From Stictocephala bisonia (Eukaryota > Arthropoda > Insecta > Hemiptera > Membracidae): 64,000 nt of DNA. Made by a program: the position numbers and the translations under genes. Each line of letters opens with the position of its first letter. The first letter of the stretch is position 1. Below the pieces are notes generated by a model. That model searched no databases. It saw only the letters and a program-made list of their open reading frames with translations, and was not told the origin of the DNA. Shown here piece by piece: positions 38,601 through 44,600 of this stretch. The stretch spans positions 1,684,938 to 1,748,937 of the forward strand of contig JAQJVL010000146.1 of assembly GCA_035578905.1 (NCBI GenBank), given 5' to 3'.

Positions 38601-41600
38601 AGTTACTCCTATCAATTATTTTAGCCAGCTTCTGCTTTTTTTGATTATATTACTTCCTGTACAAATTAGATAGTAAAGTGTATTTAGAATATAATATAAA
38701 AATCTCAATTGCAAGAGGCAGTGCATTACAATAGAAACAAATAATAATAAAAGGATACTTAACTTAAAGTATTACAGTGCACTTTACGTAATATTAATAA
38801 GTTAAGTATCCATATTTTAAAAGCAATTAACGGCTGCTTAAATTAATAATCACTTAACAAGTTATTGTTTATACTGCATCAAAAAATGACCACGAAACAA
38901 ATTTAATTGAATGTAAACACAAGTTATAGTTATTAAAAAGTGTTCAGAGGTTGTGCAATTTAGAAACTTAAGTAATGAAGTGTCATGAAAAAGACTATAA
39001 AAGATGATATCAAGAATGATTTGGATTGTAAGCAAAAGGGGAATAGTTACCATGAAAACTTTAAGAAAGATGACTGTCATACACTTAATTTTCATTGCTA
39101 AAAAATTAAATTTTTTACTTGGACATTTATCAGAACTCATTAAAAGTTAAGATAAACATGAATTAAATGTAATTATCCAGCTTAATATTAATCTGTGTAT
39201 AAATGTTCACTAATACTTACAATTGTACAGTAGTAAATATTGAAAAAAAAAACTTACAACAAACCTTACTTTTTAATTCAAATTTATTTATTTATTTTTT
39301 TTTTTTTTAGTTAGAAGAATTAAAAACGAACAGCCCATTAACAACATATAGTTGTTTTTGTATACACTTACCACACAGGCAACTGAAAAGATGTAGGTAA
39401 TACATACCTTAACTACATTTATGTTCTGACGGTAATAGCAGACAATACATGTCTGTTGCAAGTGATTTGATCGATAACATTTTATGAAATATCTTTGTCT
39501 TACCTGCAATTTAAATTTGAATTTGTGTGAGTGATCTTTTAATTGATCAGCAACATAAACATCCTCTATAATATTACTAGGTAGTGTAAGTTGACGTTCC
39601 ACCAACTTAGAAAACCTTTACTTACCAATTCACCGTTAGTACGTTAATGCTATTGTAAATTGGCAAGTAGTAAATATTCCACTTGGTAGTAGTGTCCTCC
39701 TCTTATATAGCTTATTTTTATTTATTAAAAAAAAAACACTTGCCAGTTTACATGGCCATGCAGGTCTGTGGGTGAACTTAATTCACAAGTGAAGTACCAA
39801 CCGTTCGCTCAGTTGGGGATTGGGACTTTGGATTTTGCCCACGTAGTCCGAAGCGTTAGCCACCATGCCGACAAAAAAATAATTAATTGCAATACAATGT
39901 CATTAGGCACACAGTTAATCAAACCCACAGTCTCAAGTAACTACCATACCACCATACGTGTATGGGTGGGTCAATACCACCGTACTTGTACGGGTGGGTG
40001 GGTCAATACTACCATACGTGTAAGGGTGGGTGGGTGGGTCAATACCACCGTACGTATATGGGTGGATGGGTGGGTCTATACTATAATATTATATGTTTGT
40101 AATATTATGTTGTAATATGTAATGTAAGTGTAATAATATTCACTTGTTTTTTCTTTTTTCTTTCAGATAATAGAAAACTTACTAAAGCATGGTCTAATCA
40201 AGGAAGATCAGCACAAGTGCTTTCTGGCAATGGAATGTCCAATGGTAGGAATAAATTTATTTCATACAATAACTAAACACGTTTTTACGTTAATAATTGT
40301 GCTCTCCGTGTTTTGTGTTTTTATACATAAGGTGTGTCACAATTTAAACATTTAAATTCATCTTTTCTGACAGGAAATATAATTATTAGATTCTTGCTTG
40401 GAGCTTTACTTCCTTTTTTAAGTGTTACTATTTTAACTGTAATAAAATCACTATAAAGGAAAGTAAGTATTTGCTTAACGTTTCTGTAAATTCATATACA
40501 AGATATCTCTATAATTTCATGATTCTTGCTAAAAGTAAATAACATATTTAATATACTATGAATCAGATGTTTTATGTGTTTTATTTAGGATTCTCCAGAA
40601 ACAATAGAAAGTGACAGATCTGAGATGGACATTCTGGAAGGCATTCAAGTAATTACAGGTAGGGAAAAACTTTTATGTATCGTTGATTTATATCTAAGCA
40701 CTTATCGTAAGTAAATTTACAGGGTGTGGCAAATAACCTTCCTACTTTTGTTGCGTTGTAGTGAGTAGAGTGGGATACTCAGAATGGTGGGGATGGTGGC
40801 AATCGACGCAGGAGACAGGGACGTTTACGCAACGCTAGGCACACGTCAGCAGTCGTCAAGGAGGTGTAGACAAGTGCATAAGAATTTTTTTTTATGAGTG
40901 ACAAAGCGCATTTCCATCTGTCTAGTAATGTGAATAAACAGGAAACTGGAGTGAAAACAACCCTCATGAAGTCCATGAGAGGCCTCTTCATAGTGAACGT
41001 TTTACTGCTTGGTGCGCAATATAAAATTATTGGCCCTCATTTTTGACACTCAAGAGGATGACTTATTGCTACTGTGATCTCAAACAGGTATGCCAATATG
41101 ATCGAAGAGTTTTATGAACCTGCCCAACAAGAGTGGGATTCAAGAATATGTGGTTCCAGCAGGACGGTGCTACAGCCCATACTACACTTTGAGGCAAATG
41201 TTTCGTGGCCGATTGATTCCTAAGGGAGGGGACATTGTGTGGCGATCATCTGATTTAACTTCTAGTAATTTTTTCTTTCTTTATTTTTTTTTTTTTTTAT
41301 TACTTGAAGGTCGAGGTGTTCAAACTCATCCCAGGAACCTGTAAGATCTGAAGCAAGCAATATACGAGGAAGTTCAGCAAATCCCTCAATCCATGCTAGA
41401 GGAGTCTACGAGAGCTTCAGAATTCGCTTGAAACAGCCTATCCTACCAGAGAAACAAAAGCTGATTGATTATTTGAGCTAAAAATAGCTCACAAAAAAAC
41501 TGATGGAGTACCTCAGTGAACTTGCAAACCTTAAAATAATTAACATAATAATTGACAACCACAGAGTATAAAAAACCCCATCTGTCTAGTTAAAGTTCAC

Positions 41601-44600
41601 AAATGCAATAGGAGTGTACTGAGTTTGGCTATTCCATGTCGTTAGTTTCATTCATTATAACAATCAATGTAATATTTGTATAGTTGCGCATTCTACGTTG
41701 CTAAATGTTATGATGTGCTTCCAATTTATTTATTTATTCGTTCAATCAACTAAAAATTACTTTTAATACAACATATTTTTGTTAACCAATTCTTTTCACC
41801 TTAAATAATAAAAGTGAACTTTTGTCCCTTGATCTTTAGACTACCTCATTGGAGAAAAGTGTGGATTCTTCATCAAATGGCTACAGGGCTGTCTGCTGGA
41901 GGCTTGCTATGCAAAACTTGTTTGTACCCAGAAGAAACAGTCACAGGCAGACTCAGTGGAGCCAGTTGCTTATTTTTACACAAGTAAGTTACTTATTATT
42001 CAGCTGGTCAGAACAGGCCTCACTCTAATCGCAGAACTGAGAGTTCACATTCCCGTAGCAGATTCTATTGGACTATTCGTTTGGAAATAACAGCCTCTCA
42101 AAGTTCCAATGAGGCCAAATTTTTAGAGGCTGCTATTTCCAAACGAATATGCCTTTATCAGTTGGGGTTGTGGCAATGTGTTCCTCTAACAATGATCTTT
42201 AAAATCAGATATAACTCGACCTATGCTTATATTTAAGAATTTTCAGATTTCCTCCACAAGACGTTCCCCCAAAGCGAAAAAGGACAGTTAAAACGGCAAA
42301 AAAGTCAGTAACTACAGTGAAGACGTAGTCCTAGAATTTCATTGTTCTGCGTTGATTAGTAAAATAAATATTAAGGGGTTCCAGACTTTTTGAACACACA
42401 GTATATTATATTTATATTATGTGGACGATTACATGAAATTTTAAAAATTGTTACTACAAAAAAGAAAAGAAAAAATATGTCATTGGCTAAAAATATGTCA
42501 GTTGAATAGATAACGTAGGGTGATGATGTAAATGGATTGATATAATGTTGATTACAGTGCTGGGACAGCCGGTGCCGCTAGTGACGTGGACTCAAGAGTT
42601 GTGGAGGGTGATGCAGCTGGAACCCTCCATCTGGTTGTTATCTGCCCTCAACTTCCATCTGCCCACTAGGGTTGGCAAAGCCAAGATCTTTGCCCGCATC
42701 CCCTCTGAATGGACAGCCGACCACTTGTACGTTGCTGCTCTAATCCTAGGACCTCTTGATTCCAGTAAGACTTGTTTTCTACCAGCATATGTGTATATGA
42801 AAAGATGTTGTGTAGTGGAATAAATTTAAAAGCTGACATAGTAAACTGTTTTAAATTCTTCATTTATCCATGAAAAACAAACTTTTTCTAAATTAAGATC
42901 CTTATCAATTATGTATGTACGTATGTATAAGAAGGAAACATCCAATATAAAATAGTAGTACTACTTATTTCTAATTTTAAAATCTGTGCAACTGCTGCTA
43001 GGTGGCTTGTTGCGTGGCAGTTTATAATAAGACACAGAATGATAGAGAGAGAAACGTGGCCAACTGGAGAAAGAAAGAAAAAATGCCATATGAATGAGAG
43101 AGAGATTAAAAAAGAGAGAGGTTTACTGGGAGAGGAATAGACAGCAAAAATATCAGCCAGACTGCATATCAGCAGCCGTACTTAACTCATTTTGTCTGCT
43201 ATAAGAAGTTTTATCTCCCTATATTTTATTTTTGCTTCTTGTAGATGTGTATTTGTTGATATTTTTGTGTTTTCAGACACAATCTAAAAGACATTTTTTG
43301 GAATCTGTGAACGATTTATAAAATTTGAATGATAAAAAAATGTAAATTCTGGATTTTAGGACTATTTTGAAAATAAAACAAATTTCCTGAAACATACTTT
43401 GTTCAAAAAGAATTTGATTTTTGAGATTGTGTCATTGTTCACTCATTCTCAAAAGAAAGCCCTCATTTAATGAAAGATCTTAAGTTCAAGGCATTTTTGC
43501 TTTTGATCGTAATTTTCATCTAAATATACACATATGCTCTACGAGATCAGGTATGGTTGGAAGAGCTGATCAGTTACCACAGTTCAGCTTATCTGTTTTC
43601 AGTTCTGATTTTGGATTGATAGCCTTTTCCACTTGCTGATTCCGATATTTCCCTTGTGTGATTCTTTGTTTGAATTGTCTTTGCATCCTTGAAACTGATG
43701 TTTCATTGTTTAACGTTAAAAGAGTGAAAATCTCTTTTCTTAAGTCATAAACAAACCTTGACAGTGCCAATATTATTACTCGGAGCTACCAGGGGACTGT
43801 GTAAAGCTTGAGTATATTACAGCAATTCATTTTTTTATTTTGTCTTGTTTTTGTTGTAGGCAATATGAAGTTTGATCCGTCAACTTTAAAGGTCATACAG
43901 CACTCCGGGCAGAGTCTTAATCCAACAGAACCAACTTCCCCTGTCAGTTACGATCCACTTAAAGGCACTAACTCCTCGTTGTTTGGATTCTTCTTAGGGT
44001 AGGTTTCTTCAGATAATGCTTTTTTCATTTTAACTAACTCAAATATTGTATCTATATACAGCAAATTACAAAAAGTAAAACACCTTTAATTAAAACAAAG
44101 AATAATGCTTTATTTCTTAACATCAAGTACAGAGAATGGCGTGAAGTATGTTGACATATTGAACATGAGTTGATAAGATACAACAATTTCACAAACACAA
44201 TTTTTAACCTTTCCACCTACATGACATAGACATTTAACTTTTAAATATCCACAAAACTGAACTTCTAAAAGATTTAAGCTACCATGGCTACTTTAAAATT
44301 TGTAAAAAGCCAAACCGTAATCTTTACATAACCATTCTTACATATATTCTTACAAATCCATGTTTGTCAATGAAATGCACACCTTAGGCTTTCAGTAACA
44401 AATTTAACATATCTCATGTTTTATGTGGATAATTTATCAAATAAAAAGATTTTTGATAAAATACTGTATATCTTAATGTTCATAGGTCTTCTTCTGCAGC
44501 TGATTGGTTACAGAAAGTGAAGCAACTAAAGTCTGCATCCAAGGTCCAACCTCTGTGAGTATCCCTGTATATTAAAACAATCAGGTCATTTAGTTCACTC

